Assembly (NCBI RefSeq): GCF_000149955.1
Contig: NC_030993.1
Span: 41,283-105,282, forward strand
Direction of reading: 5' to 3'
Length of the DNA: 64,000 nucleotides
Source: Fusarium oxysporum f. sp. lycopersici 4287
Taxonomy: Eukaryota; Ascomycota; Sordariomycetes; Hypocreales; Nectriaceae
Part shown: piece by piece, positions 46,604 to 58,405 of the stretch
How positions within the stretch are numbered: position 1 is the stretch's first letter
How the letters are laid out: every line of letters begins with the position of its first letter
Program-made: the position numbers and the translations under genes
Notes under the pieces: generated by a model
What the model was told of the DNA's origin: nothing
The model's input: the letters and a program-made list of their open reading frames with translations, nothing else
Databases searched by the model: none

Positions 46604-46648
46604 TTGTTCCGGCGACAAACGAGATGATCTCCACAAGGTTCGGAACAA
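46604..46648. promoter_or_regulatory. Second inverted TTGTTCCG / CGGAACAA pair
   Basis: TTGTTCCG (46604-46611) and CGGAACAA (46641-46648) are exact reverse complements 29 bp apart, about 550-590 bp upstream of the transporter ATG. The arms equal those of the repeat at 43863-43908, suggesting the same regulator could bind both. Confidence 0.42.
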
Positions 46649-47090
46649 GAACACCAAAACGAGAAGAATCGTAAATGTCAACGCCAACTCCCCGCCATTT
46701 ATTGTCCACATGGTCTAGGCCAAGTCACAAGTCGAAGTGCCCTCACCACGTAGCAAGCTGAACCTTACCTTGCCAATTGATAAAGGAAACTAACTCCGGC
46801 AGAGACGAAGCCCACCTTTTCACCCCAGACTCTCACACTCGGGATCGCAAAACATGGAGCCGACGGCAGTCAACACGGAGGAGCGGGGTCGTTATCTGGG
46901 GAAGACTGTTTCTTGAATCGAGATTTTGTGCACAATTCCCAGGTTCCAACCGCTGCCCCGCTAATACCCCAACTTTTGAGGTGGTCTGCCCCGGGAAAAC
47001 AAGGTTTCTCGGGATCGTGAGAGTAGACTAGGCCAATGAAACAACATGTAATTGTCGCATGAATCGTTAGCCTCACAGGAGTATATATAT

Positions 47091-47100
47091 GGCGCTGCGC
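47091..47100 (+). promoter_or_regulatory. TATA-box-like element
   Basis: GTATATATAT lies about 97-106 bp upstream of the transporter ATG at 47197. The leader between them is pyrimidine-rich (CTCACAACAAGCTCGCTCATC), as is usual near fungal transcription starts. Confidence 0.5.
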
Positions 47101-47196
47101 TCCGTTTACGTATTGCAATTTTCCTCACAACAAGCTCGCTCATCTGCATCACAACATTCATCTCTGTCTTAGTCTTCCATCTTGACGTTTTGCAAC

Positions 47197-49013
47197 ATGT
47201 CTTCTCACGATGACCGCAAGTCCTCAATTGAGGGCGGTGGCATAGAAAAGTCGACGTCCCCCAATATCGAACACCTCGAAAAGTCCCACGGCACCGTTGT
47301 CGAGTTTGACGACTCCATCGAAGATACCAAGCCATCCAAATCCGTTTGGCTCATCACATTTACCGTCGCCATGGGCGGCTTCTTGTTCGGTACGTAGCCC
47401 AAATACTTCCCCTCTGAACTCTCCTAACAGGATCTGCCAGGTTATGACACTGGTGTCATCTCAGCTGTTCTGGTCACCATCGGCAACGATCTCGGCCACC
47501 ATCTCGATTCCCATGAGCAAGAGCTCATCACTTCCATCACCTCTGGCGGCGCTCTCATTGGTGCTCTGATCGCTGGTCTTCCAGCTGACAAATACGGTCG
47601 CAAGCTTGGAATCTACATCGGTTGCTTTCTCTTCCTCGTTGGGTCTGTTGTCCAGGCCGCTGCCTTCAATATTGCCGCCATGACTGCTGGACGTCTAATT
47701 GTGGGATTTGGGGTAGGGTCGGCGGCGATGATCATTGTAAGAGCCTAGTTCTGCTGAAAGTTGTCTTGAACTAAGTCACTAACGTATTTAGCCTCTCTAC
47801 ATTGGAGAGCTCGCCCCAGCCAAGTACCGCGGTCGCATGATTGCCTTCGACAACCTCAGTGTGACACTGGGTCAGTTGGTTTCCTACGGTCTTGGAGCCG
47901 CTCTTACCGATGTTCCTCATGGCTGGAGATACATGATCGCTATCGGCGGCGTTCCCCCCATCATCCTTGCCGCTCTGTTGCCTCGCTGTCCTGAGTCGCC
48001 TCGACAGCTTATTGCGCATGGAAAGAGAGACGAAGCTGAGGAGTGCCTGCGACGAGTTTACCCTGCTGCCACTGAGGAGCAGCTCAAGTCTAAGCTTGAA
48101 CGCCTTGTATGGACTGTTGAGGTCGAGTCTTCGGTTGTGGCCAATAAGTCTCTCTGGTGGCAATTTAAGCAGCTTCACTGTGTGCCCTCTAACCTTCGTG
48201 CGCTGATTTCTGCTTGTACCGTCATGGCCAGTAAGTCTTCGAATATGCTTATGGGTCGGAACCTTTGTCGCTGACAATATCACAGTCTCTCAGCTCGGTG
48301 GTTTCAACACTCTCATGTACTACTCTGCGACCCTGTTCTCCCTTGTCGGGTTCAACAAGCCCACCGCCGTTGCCATCGTTGTTGGTGCTACCAACTTCCT
48401 CTTCACATTCGTCAACTTGGTTGTTATAGACAAACTCGGGCGCCGCATCATTCTGCTAGTCACTGTGCTGGGCATGGTAAGATACGCTCCAGTTCTCGGC
48501 AAAGCCACGATACTGACATCTTTTCAGGCTGTGAGCATGGTCATCGCCGCCGTCGCATTCCACTGGATTCCCATCTCCAAAGATCTCGTCCTCCAGGCCG
48601 ATTCCGTCAACTGGGCTGGTATCGTCGTGCTTGTCACCATCATCTTCTACGTCGCCTTCTTCGCTACTGGCGTAGCCACGATCGGCTGGGTCGGGACAGA
48701 GCTTTTACCATTGGAGGTTCGCGCGCTTGGCACGATGATGAATACAGTCACTTGCTGGAGCTGCAACCTCATCATCGCGTCTACTTTCCTCTCTATGATG
48801 AAGAGCATGACACCTAGCGGCGCGTTCGGCTTCTACGCAGGTATCTGCTTCTTTGGCTGGATTTTTGTCATCTTCTTTTACCCGGAGGTAAAGGGGCTTC
48901 CACTTGAAGAGGTCAGGAAGGTCTTCGAGAATGGGTTTGACGTAAAGTTGGCCAAGCAGATGCAGCGTGATCTCAAGACCAACAGCCAGGCTTTTGTGGC
49001 GTCCAAGGCCTAA
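47197..49013 (+). CDS. MFS myo-inositol/sugar transporter (ITR-like)
   Basis: 534 residues in five exons: 47197-47389, 47441-47736, 47792-48230, 48286-48476 and 48528-49013; introns 51-55 bp. Sugar-porter motifs: FLFGYDTGVISAVLVTIG in helix 1 (formed over the first junction), ADKYGRKLGIY, PLYIGELAPAKYRGR, CPESPRQLIAHGKRDEAEE after helix 6, DKLGRRIILL, WVGTELLPLEVRALGTMMN, and PEVKGLPLEEVRKVF at the C-terminus. The PESPRQLIAHGKRDEA region and YPEVKGLPLEEV ending resemble fungal myo-inositol permeases more than hexose carriers. The hydrophilic N-terminal ~48 residues are typical. The ATG at 47197 is used; the in-frame TTG five codons earlier is ignored. Plasma-membrane proton symport is expected from the family. 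Confidence 0.93.
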
Positions 49014-50660
49014 ATGGGGGATTTCGCGTCCTGCACGGCATGGATACACTGTACACCTGATACCATTCAGGATGTTCTCCATATCCTTGATAGTCTATAT
49101 TACGTTAAAATTCAATACCGCCTACACTTTTCAATTTGCTTGAAACTATGTTCCTGATTAAATAAAGACGTCAACTCCCATGCCCGGCTTTTAGCAACGA
49201 TTTTGCAAACTGGAAAACGCATTCGGAACTGTTATTACTTTGGTGTAATTCGTTATTTTAATCAGGAGATAACTAAATCAAAAGAAGGGTCGATGCTGAT
49301 AGAGTCAATTTGCCTGTAAGTGAAAGTAGCTGAGATAACAACCCCAAAGGTAGAGTTGTAAATATGCATCGGTAACACATGGGCGAGATATGGCTTTATC
49401 TGCATTATAATCAACGCCGGCTCTCATCACGCCATGGTGAAAGTCAGAAGGTAATAACCCCCGAAAGACTCCAGAGACTTAGTATGGATTGTTATTATTT
49501 GCTGCTTTGTATTAATTTATATTTTCTCTTTGCCCGAGTTAAGTATCTCAAACAAAGCATACTAAGATATACTAAAAATGAGGTGCTGGAGCAAAGGCTT
49601 CCTGTTGTTCGTAAGCTCAGCCATCAGTTAAGTAAGCATAAGTCTCTCTTAGTAGCTAAATGAGGTGCAACGTGTCTTGCAGTTGCTTTTTCTTCCATGT
49701 GAGGGCATTTGCGGCCTGAATGATCCGCCCCAAGCCATCTCTCTAAGAGTTCGAACCACAGTAGGCTCATCTTCGATCTTAAACAGGTTAAACCTAAACT
49801 TTCAGAATTTGCTTTACCAAGGCAAAGTATTGAGCATATGTATGGGACGCTGGGCAGGGGGCAGACAAGAACTTCTTACTCTTCCTCCTATCTATGTCCT
49901 ATTTACAACGTACCTGATGATTAACTTACCGAGAAGAGAATCGAGCCAACCCGTCAACCTTACTTTCTAAAATCAGCACACCAAGATTGGTGAAAATTCA
50001 TTGGTTGGGCAGTGGGGGTTATGTACAGGTTAGGATCATCGCTTTCACTATGGGTGAATTGCGTCCGTTTATGTCTGAGCCTGCCCTCTGGAAACCCTGA
50101 CACCGTATGCATATGGAGCAACTTGCCTTGTATGGCCACTTAAAAATAGCTCAATATGTCCAAGGTGGTGTGTCTGAAATAGGCAATTGTCCCCCACGCT
50201 TGGTCTGACACTGTCGGTGGACCTGGTGGATATAGCCAGCGTATGAGGAAATTTGTCCCGGATTTCCAAAAGAGATCAAGGCTCGAGAAGCGAGTCAAGT
50301 CCGCCATCTCAGCTTTATGTTCCCCTTGGCATCTTAGTCCTGGTTCCTTTCTGAACTGGCAAGGAAATGTTCAGAGCTCGCGGGGTAAATCTACGCGGGG
50401 TAAACTTGCTGGGAGCGGAGAAAGTCGCCAAATGTGGCAATCTCTCGATCATGATTGCATTTGGCAAAGACTAATTTATTTACCCTCAGAGAAGCTGCCC
50501 TGTATAAGAAAGTCATATTGTCTTCGTCTTCGTCATATGCATTGTATCCCTACAAGTTTGCCCAAACAACAGTCTCTTCCTTTACTTCCTTTTCTAGCCC
50601 CGAGTTGCAACTATATACTGTCTCAGCAAGAGTCTTCACCTCTTATCGAGACTGTTAATA
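49014..50660. other. Long intergenic region, no gene seen
   Basis: 1.65 kb between the transporter and the second P450. The first ~900 bp are AT-rich with a few frames (49379-49663, 49665-49970) that show no family features; relic DNA is possible. The right part is the P450 promoter and carries a tandem GC element. Confidence 0.5.
50379..50404. promoter_or_regulatory. Tandem CGCGGGGTAAA elements (candidate CreA sites)
   Basis: CGCGGGGTAAA occurs twice on the plus strand, at 50379-50389 and 50394-50404, 15 bp apart and about 260-280 bp upstream of the P450 ATG. Each copy contains GCGGGG, which fits the carbon-catabolite repressor CreA consensus SYGGRG; CreA sites usually act in close pairs. 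Assignment to CreA is from the consensus only. Confidence 0.45.
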
Positions 50661-52286
50661 ATGTCTGCCTCCGTTGCCTCCTTGGGCTCAGCGCCCTATG
50701 CAGCTGCAGTGGGTTTCGCTGTAGTCTTCTACTTCATTATCTACCCTTTTATTCTCTACCTCAAGGACCCCAAGGGTAAGATATCTTGTCCAAAGGGGAA
50801 ACAGTCATACTGACTCTATCAAGGTCTTCGGCGCTTCCCTAACATGTCCCCATTCTCCGGCATGTCTAACCTTCCCTTCATGATCCTCGCCCATGGGGGC
50901 GCACGGTCGACTCATCTTGCGAAATTACACAAGACGAAGCCCATTATCCGAACGGGGCCAAACTCATTGTCCTTCGCCGGCGGTCAAGCCATCAAAGATA
51001 TTTATGGTCATGGAACTCCCTGTACAAAGGACAAATCATACATCGTAGGAGCCGGAACTCATTTTAACCTGGCCGATGTTGTCGACAAACACGACCATGC
51101 CCGAAAGCGAAAGGTCCTGTCATCTGCGTACGCACTGAAAAACCTTGAGGGTTGGGAGTACAAGGTCGCGGATAAGGTGCAGCGAATGATGGACCATTTT
51201 GATAAGGTCTGCACAGCTCCTTTGCAAAAGGGTGCCAGGTTTCCCGACCCCCAAGACGTCAATGTCGACTTCCGCGCCTGGTCCAACTTTTTCTCCCTCG
51301 ACGCCATCGCCGACATTGGCCTTTCGGAGAAACTTGGTCTTCTTGATCAAGGTCACGATCGTGTGGAAGCCCAGCAGACATGCGGTACTGTCTACGAGAC
51401 CAATCTACGCGAATGCCTTTATCCCACTGCACGCAAGCAGTCCTATCTTCTCTGGACCTACGACTATTACAAGTTGCTCAATAAGATTTCCAACGTCATT
51501 CCTTTCTATCGAAAGATGTCAGAGTCAGCGAAGGGCTGGGATGACATTGTATTGCGACGAGCTCAAATCCGATTAGATCGATACCAGAAGGGAGAAAAGC
51601 TTGACGACTTTTTTCAGGCGCTCATGGAGGACAAGAACGGTAACTCTCATGAGCTTGAATGGGGCGAGATTGTTGCCGAAATCAACATCATGATGAACGC
51701 CGGAAGCGTCACGACTGCTATTGCCTTGGCCAACATTCTTTATCAGTTGATTCTCAACCCTAGGGTAATGGAGCTCCTGCGACACGAACTTGACTCCGTC
51801 CTAGAGCCCGATGAGGTGGTTGCGCCCTACGAAAAGGTTAAGCACCTTCCCTACCTTCGTGCTTGTCTCGATGAGTCGCTTCGCCTCTGGCCCCCGACTC
51901 CTCAGAATCTTGGTCGTCAGACCCCTCCTGAAGGTTTGACGATTATGGGCCAGTATATTCCGGGCAACACATCTGTTGGTGTGTCTGCTCTTGTGGCGCA
52001 TCGCGACGAGTGTATTTATCCCGAGTCAGAAAAGTTCATTCCTGAACGATTCTTGGGCGAAAAGGGCAAGGAACTGCAGTCTCACTTTATTACTTTCTCA
52101 GCTGGTGCTCGAGGTTGTATTGGGCGTAATATTTCTTATCTTGAACAGACTGTTTGCCTTGCTTCAATAGTTCACCGGTATGAGTTTGCCCTACCAGCGG
52201 GCTTTGAACTGAAGAGAGAGGAGACAATGAACCACATCCTGGGGCCTATGCCTGTCAAGGTGTGGAAAAGGAATTTAGAAGAGTAA
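50661..52286 (+). CDS. Cytochrome P450, microsomal (benzoate 4-monooxygenase-like style)
   Basis: About 525 residues, exons 50661-50775 and 50824-52286, one 48-bp phase-1 intron. The N-terminal anchor is YAAAVGFAVVFYFIIYPFIL followed by LKDPKGLRRFPN. Motifs: MNAGSVTTAIALAN in helix I, DESLRLWPPTPQ (ExxR), PERFLG, and the heme loop FSAGARGCIGRN with Cys470. The KDIYGHGTPCTKD and HDHARKRKVLSSAYAL regions are typical of fungal P450s related to aromatic-acid hydroxylases and CYP clades with uncharacterised roles. It acts at the ER membrane with a P450 reductase. The neighbouring genes do not indicate a substrate. Confidence 0.93.
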
Positions 52287-53096
52287 AAGTGGTAATTCAG
52301 GAGTGAAAATTTAGCTTAGTATTAAGACATAAATTGCTTGGAGGGTAATAAACTATAATATACCTATTGCTCAATCCAGACTGTAGCTTGGCTATGATAA
52401 CTTTGGTCGGCAAGGTACTGGCAAGTTGGTCTGACCTTTGCTGGCTACAATACATGCAGTAAAACTTCATGCAAGTTCAAAGAAAATGCCTTTCTTTCGG
52501 ATTATTACCACCATATTTGTCCCAGTCATATCCCTCTGACCGGTTGTGCGTTGCTGGAACTGTTGCTGCGCGAAGATCAAGTCGAGGCTCAGGCTGGAAA
52601 GTGCACTGCGGTCTTCGACATCAACTTCTGTAAAAACATCACCTTGAATCAAAGGCAACTCTGTACCACATGACCTGGATTGACATGATCAATTAGCTCA
52701 GTCTTTTTTAATTACTCATTTCCTAAGATATCGGCGGGGCCCCTCTCCAGTAGCTTCAGCGTGAGCGACTCCCAACGGAGCAACATTCATTTCAGAAGCC
52801 CGATGACAATCAAACAGGGCACTTCAATTAGCCTTCTTACTGAACTCGTGCCTTAATTTCTCATTTCATTTTCTGTCTCGCAAGTTTCTGGCAAACAGGC
52901 TACACATATGAAAGTACAAACAAATTCTAGAGTCAATGGCAATGCGACTGCCATATACCGAGGACAAGTGCGACCTCCTTTAAGCTGGGCAACAAGTAAT
53001 GAATCAATGGGCACTGTTCAGGCCACCAAGTGACCATCAGGCGAGTGAATGAAATATATACATTTGCTAGGTCTATATATCTCCAAGCATCGCTCT
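52287..53096. other. Intergenic region, no gene seen
   Basis: 0.8 kb between the P450 stop and the 3' end of the interrupted secreted-protein gene. Short frames (52467-52658 minus) are unsupported. Confidence 0.5.
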
Positions 53097-53402
53097 TTAA
53101 TTGAAGGGATTGCAGAAGTAGATAACGTTGACAGTCCAGCCATCCACAGTATACAACACCCAAGGTTTACCATTCGGGTTAGTACCCTTATAGCAGTTAT
53201 ATGTATGAAACCCGTTCGTTCCCGTCCCAGCCCAAGCATTTCCCTGCTTGCCGCCTGCATCGGCAAAAATGTTTGATGTGAAGGATACACCACTGCCGAA
53301 AGTGCCTAAATCCAGTCAATTTCTTCTTATGACAGCCTAGAGACTAGAGAAAACCTACCCTTTACCGTTTGACCTTCCCAGATGATGTTGCTTCCATGGA
53401 CG
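53097..53402 (-). pseudogene. Small secreted protein, 3' half (split by a retrotransposon)
   Basis: The downstream half of a gene whose start lies at 63493. Reading from the insertion point at 53402, the first partial exon runs to 53359, a 53-bp intron (53358-53306, GTAGGT..TTTAG) follows, and the last exon is 53305-53097 with TAA. It encodes a Gly/Asn/Thr/Trp-rich C-terminus including KQGNAWAGTGTNGF, GTNPNGKPWVLYTVDGW and the final Cys near the end. Joining to the 5' half after removing one target-site copy keeps the frame and splice phase and predicts a protein of about 140 residues. The product is not recognised; it looks like a small cell-wall or effector-like secreted protein. Confidence 0.8.
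53398..53402. repeat. Target-site duplication, left copy
   Basis: GGACG directly abuts the TG of the left LTR. The identical pentamer follows the right LTR at 63319-63323. Five base pairs is the usual duplication size for Copia elements. Confidence 0.85.
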
Positions 53403-53608
53403 TGTTGAATGTTGGAGGGTTCACCCTCAACTTCAGGATTAAGGTTCAGGATTAAAGTTTGACGCCCTAAACTTAGATCGTAGGACTTTCATCTAGGACT
53501 TTCTAGGACTCAAGTCCTAGAAGGAACCAGTCAAAGATATAAGGTCTCAATGGTCCTTCGATTGCGAAAGAATCAAGAAATATACACGATTCACCTTAAT
53601 ATCTGACA
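53403..53608 (+). repeat. Left LTR of the insertion (206 bp)
   Basis: Starts TGTTGAATG and ends ATATCTGACA, the TG..CA termini of LTRs. By eye it is identical to the LTR at 63113-63318. It includes a short hairpin, CTAGGACT / AGTCCTAG, at 53503-53520. Confidence 0.9.
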
Positions 53609-53683
53609 ATTAAGAGTCTCATTGCCTCAACCATTTTTATTTTTATTTTTCAATACCTTGAAGAACCCTCTTTCTCATACATA

Positions 53684-54889
53684 ATGTCCCTATCCAAGCC
53701 CCAAAAGGAAGGTCTTACGGCTACCCTCTCTAAGCCTGAGGACTTCCTCAACTGGGAGCATGAATTCCTCCTTCAGGCCCATCGTCTTGGTCTTCAGCAG
53801 CACCTCAAAAGCAAGACATTCCTCGGAGACGAACCAGCTATCCCGGATATAAGAAAACGCAGATATACGAAGACCGCTACAGCCCAACGAACAATCCGGT
53901 CTCATACTGCCGAATCTCAAGACGGCGCCCCAGACGACATTCAGGAAACGGCAAATGGAACATGGTCTATCTCTGACCTTACAGACCAAGGCCAGAAGAT
54001 CTTCCAGCAGGATTTAACCTTTTATCAGCTACAAGAGAAGGTTTTCGAAAAACAGAAAAACGCTCTTGGAACCCTTCAGGACTGGGTTATCCGTACGGTC
54101 TCCCCAAGCTTGATTCAAACCTGCTGTCAGTCACACGAATCAATATACGAATGGCACTGGAACCTTCGTGCCCGGTGTGGAAGGACCGAGGAAGATGAAA
54201 CGAAGGATGCCAGAAATAGGTATCTTACATTACTAAGAACTGCCCCAAAGACGGTCAGCCAAGCAGCATTCAAGTGGCTAGATCAATGGGAAGAGGCAAT
54301 GGCGAAAGGGCGACAACGAGAGGTCCCTGAAACGCTCCACAACAGTGCATGGGCCTGGGACTTCTTCAGTGTCACCACACACATCTTGCCCAGCTGGACT
54401 GCCTCATACAAAATCTCTTCAAAGACTCTATTGCAAAATAGGGCCCTCTCATACCGAGATGTAGGGAACGCCTTCCGAAATGAGCTCCAAGATGCAGAAG
54501 CCACGAAGGGCCGAGTGGCCCGCGGTGCGTTTTCTGCGAGCTATGCTGGGGAGGACCCCCAGGATGATGAAGGGGACGCCCGCATCATTGAAGGCCAGTA
54601 CCCATTTTCGAAGAAGGGAGAAAGAAAACGCCAGAGGTCTCCTGAGAAGAGACAGGAATGCCCGGCGTGTGGGTTATCCCACGAACTTGCGAAATGCTTC
54701 TATGTCTTTCCAAATCAGGCATGGAAGGGATTCAAGCCCCGAGAGAAGATCCAAAAGAAGGTGAAAGAAGCTCTCGAGGAAGACTCAGACCTGGAGGCCA
54801 AGGTAAAAGCCCTCACTCGGAAGAAGGCCAGGACCACAAAAGACAGAACCTTGATGCAGCCAACAAAGGAAGAAAACTCAGACCAATGA
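53684..54889 (+). CDS. Copia gag protein, copy A
   Basis: 401 codons from ATG 53684 to TGA 54889. Gag-like helical N-terminal part (UBN2-type region with WEEAMAKGRQREVP) and a C-terminal zinc knuckle CPACGLSHELAKC (CX2CX3HX4C), followed by a Lys/Arg-rich tail. In copy B the codon equal to the stop is Cys, so a single gag-pol frame is the normal state and this stop is probably a mutation, unless readthrough is used. Confidence 0.85.
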   Translation: MSLSKPQKEGLTATLSKPEDFLNWEHEFLLQAHRLGLQQHLKSKTFLGDEPAIPDIRKRRYTKTATAQRTIRSHTAESQDGAPDDIQETANGTWSISDLTDQGQKIFQQDLTFYQLQEKVFEKQKNALGTLQDWVIRTVSPSLIQTCCQSHESIYEWHWNLRARCGRTEEDETKDARNRYLTLLRTAPKTVSQAAFKWLDQWEEAMAKGRQREVPETLHNSAWAWDFFSVTTHILPSWTASYKISSKTLLQNRALSYRDVGNAFRNELQDAEATKGRVARGAFSASYAGEDPQDDEGDARIIEGQYPFSKKGERKRQRSPEKRQECPACGLSHELAKCFYVFPNQAWKGFKPREKIQKKVKEALEEDSDLEAKVKALTRKKARTTKDRTLMQPTKEENSDQ

Positions 54890-57403
54890 CTGTACGGCCG
54901 ACCAGTCGCCGAAATCAAGACCGCCTTTGCAGCCCAAAGGGATAACTATCCCTTACGGAACTCCGTGATCCTCGACCCCGGAGCTACTATCTCAATCACA
55001 AACAGTGCCAACAGACTAGCGAGATTCCAGCAGGCTATTCCAGGCGACTTCATCTGGGCAGGAGACCGAAAACTACCCATCTTAGGCTACGGAACCATGA
55101 CCATCAGGCTCACAGGAACTCGAGTCCTAATGCTTGAAGATGTAGCCTATTGCCCTCGGCTCCTTACGACCCTAGTCTCCCTACGTCAACTACGAAAGAA
55201 AGGCTTCTATTGGGATAATAGGCGTAACCCAACGACCCTCCGACGACTCGACCGAACGATTGCATGCACAATCCATGACCTATACGGCCAGTATGTCGTC
55301 GAATACCAGTCAGAAAGCTTCCCAAAAGCAGCCTTTGCAGCCCACAGATTCAGCTCTCACACAAAGAGAGCCCCTTTGACGGGAGAAGCTATCCGATGGC
55401 ACAGTCGCCTAGGGCACCCGGGACCACAAGCTCTGGAACATCTTATCTCGGCCTCTCAAGGGGTGCGAATACGAGGACCAGCCACTGTTGAATGCGACGC
55501 CTGTGGCATATCGAAGATCAAGAGACAAATCAGACGAGCCCCAAGACAATCCGATCAGAAGGCCGGCGAGCGTATCGCTATTGACTTCCATGACTACCAA
55601 GAAGGCATAGGCGGCTATACCTCACAGATGTTGTTAACCTGCCGAGCTACGGGTTACATCTGGGATTACTACCTCACAGCCCGGACGACAGAAGCTGTTA
55701 TCACCGCTTTCAAATCCTTCCTAAGTCATCTGGAAGTCCAACACGGCCTCAAGGTCAAAGTCATCGAATGCGATAACGAGATCACGGAGATCAAGCCGAA
55801 AATCGGAGACTTCCTGAGGAATAGAGCTATCATCATCGAGCCCTCGGCCCCATACACACAAGCCCAGAATGGGGGTGCCGAACGCTCAGGGGGTGTAGTC
55901 AAGGACAAGGAAAGGGCTATGCGAACAGGCGCAAAGCTTCCTCACCAGCTGTGGCCAGAAATTGGAAGGACAGCAGTTTATCTGTACAACCGAACGCCGA
56001 ACTACGCATCAGGCTGGAAAACGCCATATGATCAACTGCATACAGCATCAGCCAAAGCAGCAGGGATTCCACAGCCGAAGAAACAGCCGGATCAAACACA
56101 CCTACGGGCATTTGGCTGCAAGGCCTATGCAATGACCTCAGATGCCCAGCAGAAGGTCAATCGCAAGATGCGGCTTAAGCCCAAAGGTTGGATCGGCTTC
56201 CTAGTGGGATATAGGTCCTCAAATATCTATAGGATCTGGATCCCCACGATCAACCGGATAGTCAATACTCGAGACGTCATATTTAATGAAGACGAAGGCT
56301 GCAACGGAGACTGGGAAAGCTTCAAAGATGAACTACTCGAAGCTGACCTAGAAGAAGTTGCCAAGTTCGTACAAGGATCCTCCCTGCCGGAACAAGACGA
56401 CAACGAACAAGCCGAACAGGTTGAAGACTGTATTGAAGTGGTCCTTCCAACAACCACCCTAGCAGACGAAAGCAGCCCTATTACAGACGAAACAGAAGAC
56501 TGCATCGTGGCGACTGCCCTAGAAAACGGCCTTAAACAGTCAGAAGACTCTGATATCCTTCTAACACCTCCAGTCACACCACTGTCAGCGCTACTAGCGC
56601 ACAGCTCCAGGGTCTTATCAGACGAAGGAAACAAAACAGTCTCGTGGCAAGCAGCCTTCCTAGCCGGAACAAAGTCCCCTCTCCAGACCTCAATTGAACG
56701 GAAGCTCCGACAAGGGGTGAAAATGCATCGAAACTCTCTACCGCCGCCCCCGACGAAACATCAAGACCTAAAGCATCACCCTTTTGGAATGCTCTTTCAA
56801 GAGGCTGAAGAAAGCCACCTTCAGAGTCACAAGGAAATGAGGTCCTGGACTGAGATTCGAAAGAAAGACGCTTGCGCCGTTGACCAACAAGTCCTTGGCT
56901 GTATGTGGGTATACGTTTACAAGTTCGATAAACACGGCCGATTTCAGAAATGCAAGGCACGGCTAGTGGTCAGAGGAGACCAACAAGCTAAGGGAAGGTT
57001 GCAAGAAACATATGCAGCTACCCTAGCCGGAAGGTCTTTCCGGACCCTGATAGCCATTGCGGCCAGATTTGACCTAGAGATGGTCCAATACGATGTGGTC
57101 AACGCCTTCGTAAACGCCCCAATTGACCAGGATATTTTCATGCACATGGCCCCGGGGTATAAGAAAACAGCAACTATCCTGAAGCTCAACAAGGCCCTGT
57201 ACGGACTACGAGCCTCTCCCTTGCTATGGCAGAAAGAACTCTCGAAGACCCTCCTAGAGTTAGGCTACACACAGATTCCTCACGAACCTTGTTGTTTCAA
57301 GAAGGAAGGAGTCCTCTTCTTCTTTTACGTTGACGATGTTATCATCGCTTACAGGAAGGCCCGGAAAGACAAGGCCGATGAATTGACTAGACAGCTTGGA
57401 TCA
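54890..57403 (+). CDS. Copia pol (protease-integrase-reverse transcriptase), copy A, 3' end missing
   Basis: In the same frame as gag but after its stop; the first ATG-type start is at 54965. Protease motif DPGA (near 54975), integrase HHCC zinc region (WHSRLGHPG..., CDACG), integrase core Asp/Asp/Glu (AIDFHDY, IECDNE, GGAERSGG), reverse-transcriptase motifs QYDVVNAFVNAPID and FFFYVDDVI. It runs into the N gap; the predicted continuation into the GH13 fragment is an artefact of the gap. Confidence 0.88.
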
Positions 57404-57503
57404 NNNNNNNNNNNNNNNNNNNNNNNNNNNNNNNNNNNNNNNNNNNNNNNNNNNNNNNNNNNNNNNNNNNNNNNNNNNNNNNNNNNNNNNNNNNNNNNNN
57501 NNN
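57404..57503. other. Assembly gap of 100 N
   Basis: A run of exactly 100 N joins retrotransposon sequence to a GH13 fragment. 100 is a customary placeholder length for a gap of unknown size. Confidence 0.98.
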
Positions 57504-58330
<827 letters not shown>

Positions 58331-58405
58331 ATTAAGAGTCTCATTGCCTCAACCATTTTTATTTTTATTTTTCAATACCTTGAAGAACCCTCTTTCTCAT
58401 ACATA

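Larger units (their letters stand above)
46289..47196. other. Promoter region of the inositol/sugar transporter
   Basis: 0.9 kb without a gene, between the ARCA regulator stop and the transporter ATG. It contains the palindrome CCCCATGGGG (46503-46512), an inverted TTGTTCCG/CGGAACAA pair (46604-46648), GC-rich CCCCGC tracts and a TATA element. Confidence 0.5.
53403..57403 (+). mobile_element. Ty1/Copia LTR retrotransposon, copy A (cut by assembly gap)
   Basis: Begins with a 206-bp LTR and holds gag, protease, integrase and most of the reverse transcriptase in Copia order (integrase before reverse transcriptase). It stops at the N run at 57404, shortly after the YVDD motif. Copies A and B are almost identical in sequence over the shared region, so the element was recently active. 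I saw no pile-up of C-to-T changes of the kind left by repeat-induced point mutation. Copy A has a TGA between gag and pol (54887-54889) where copy B has TGT. Confidence 0.93.

Noticed and set aside
49741..49765. A tRNA B-box-like sequence (GTTCGAACC).
   Set aside because: No T-stem pairing, no A box at the right distance and no acceptor stem on either strand.
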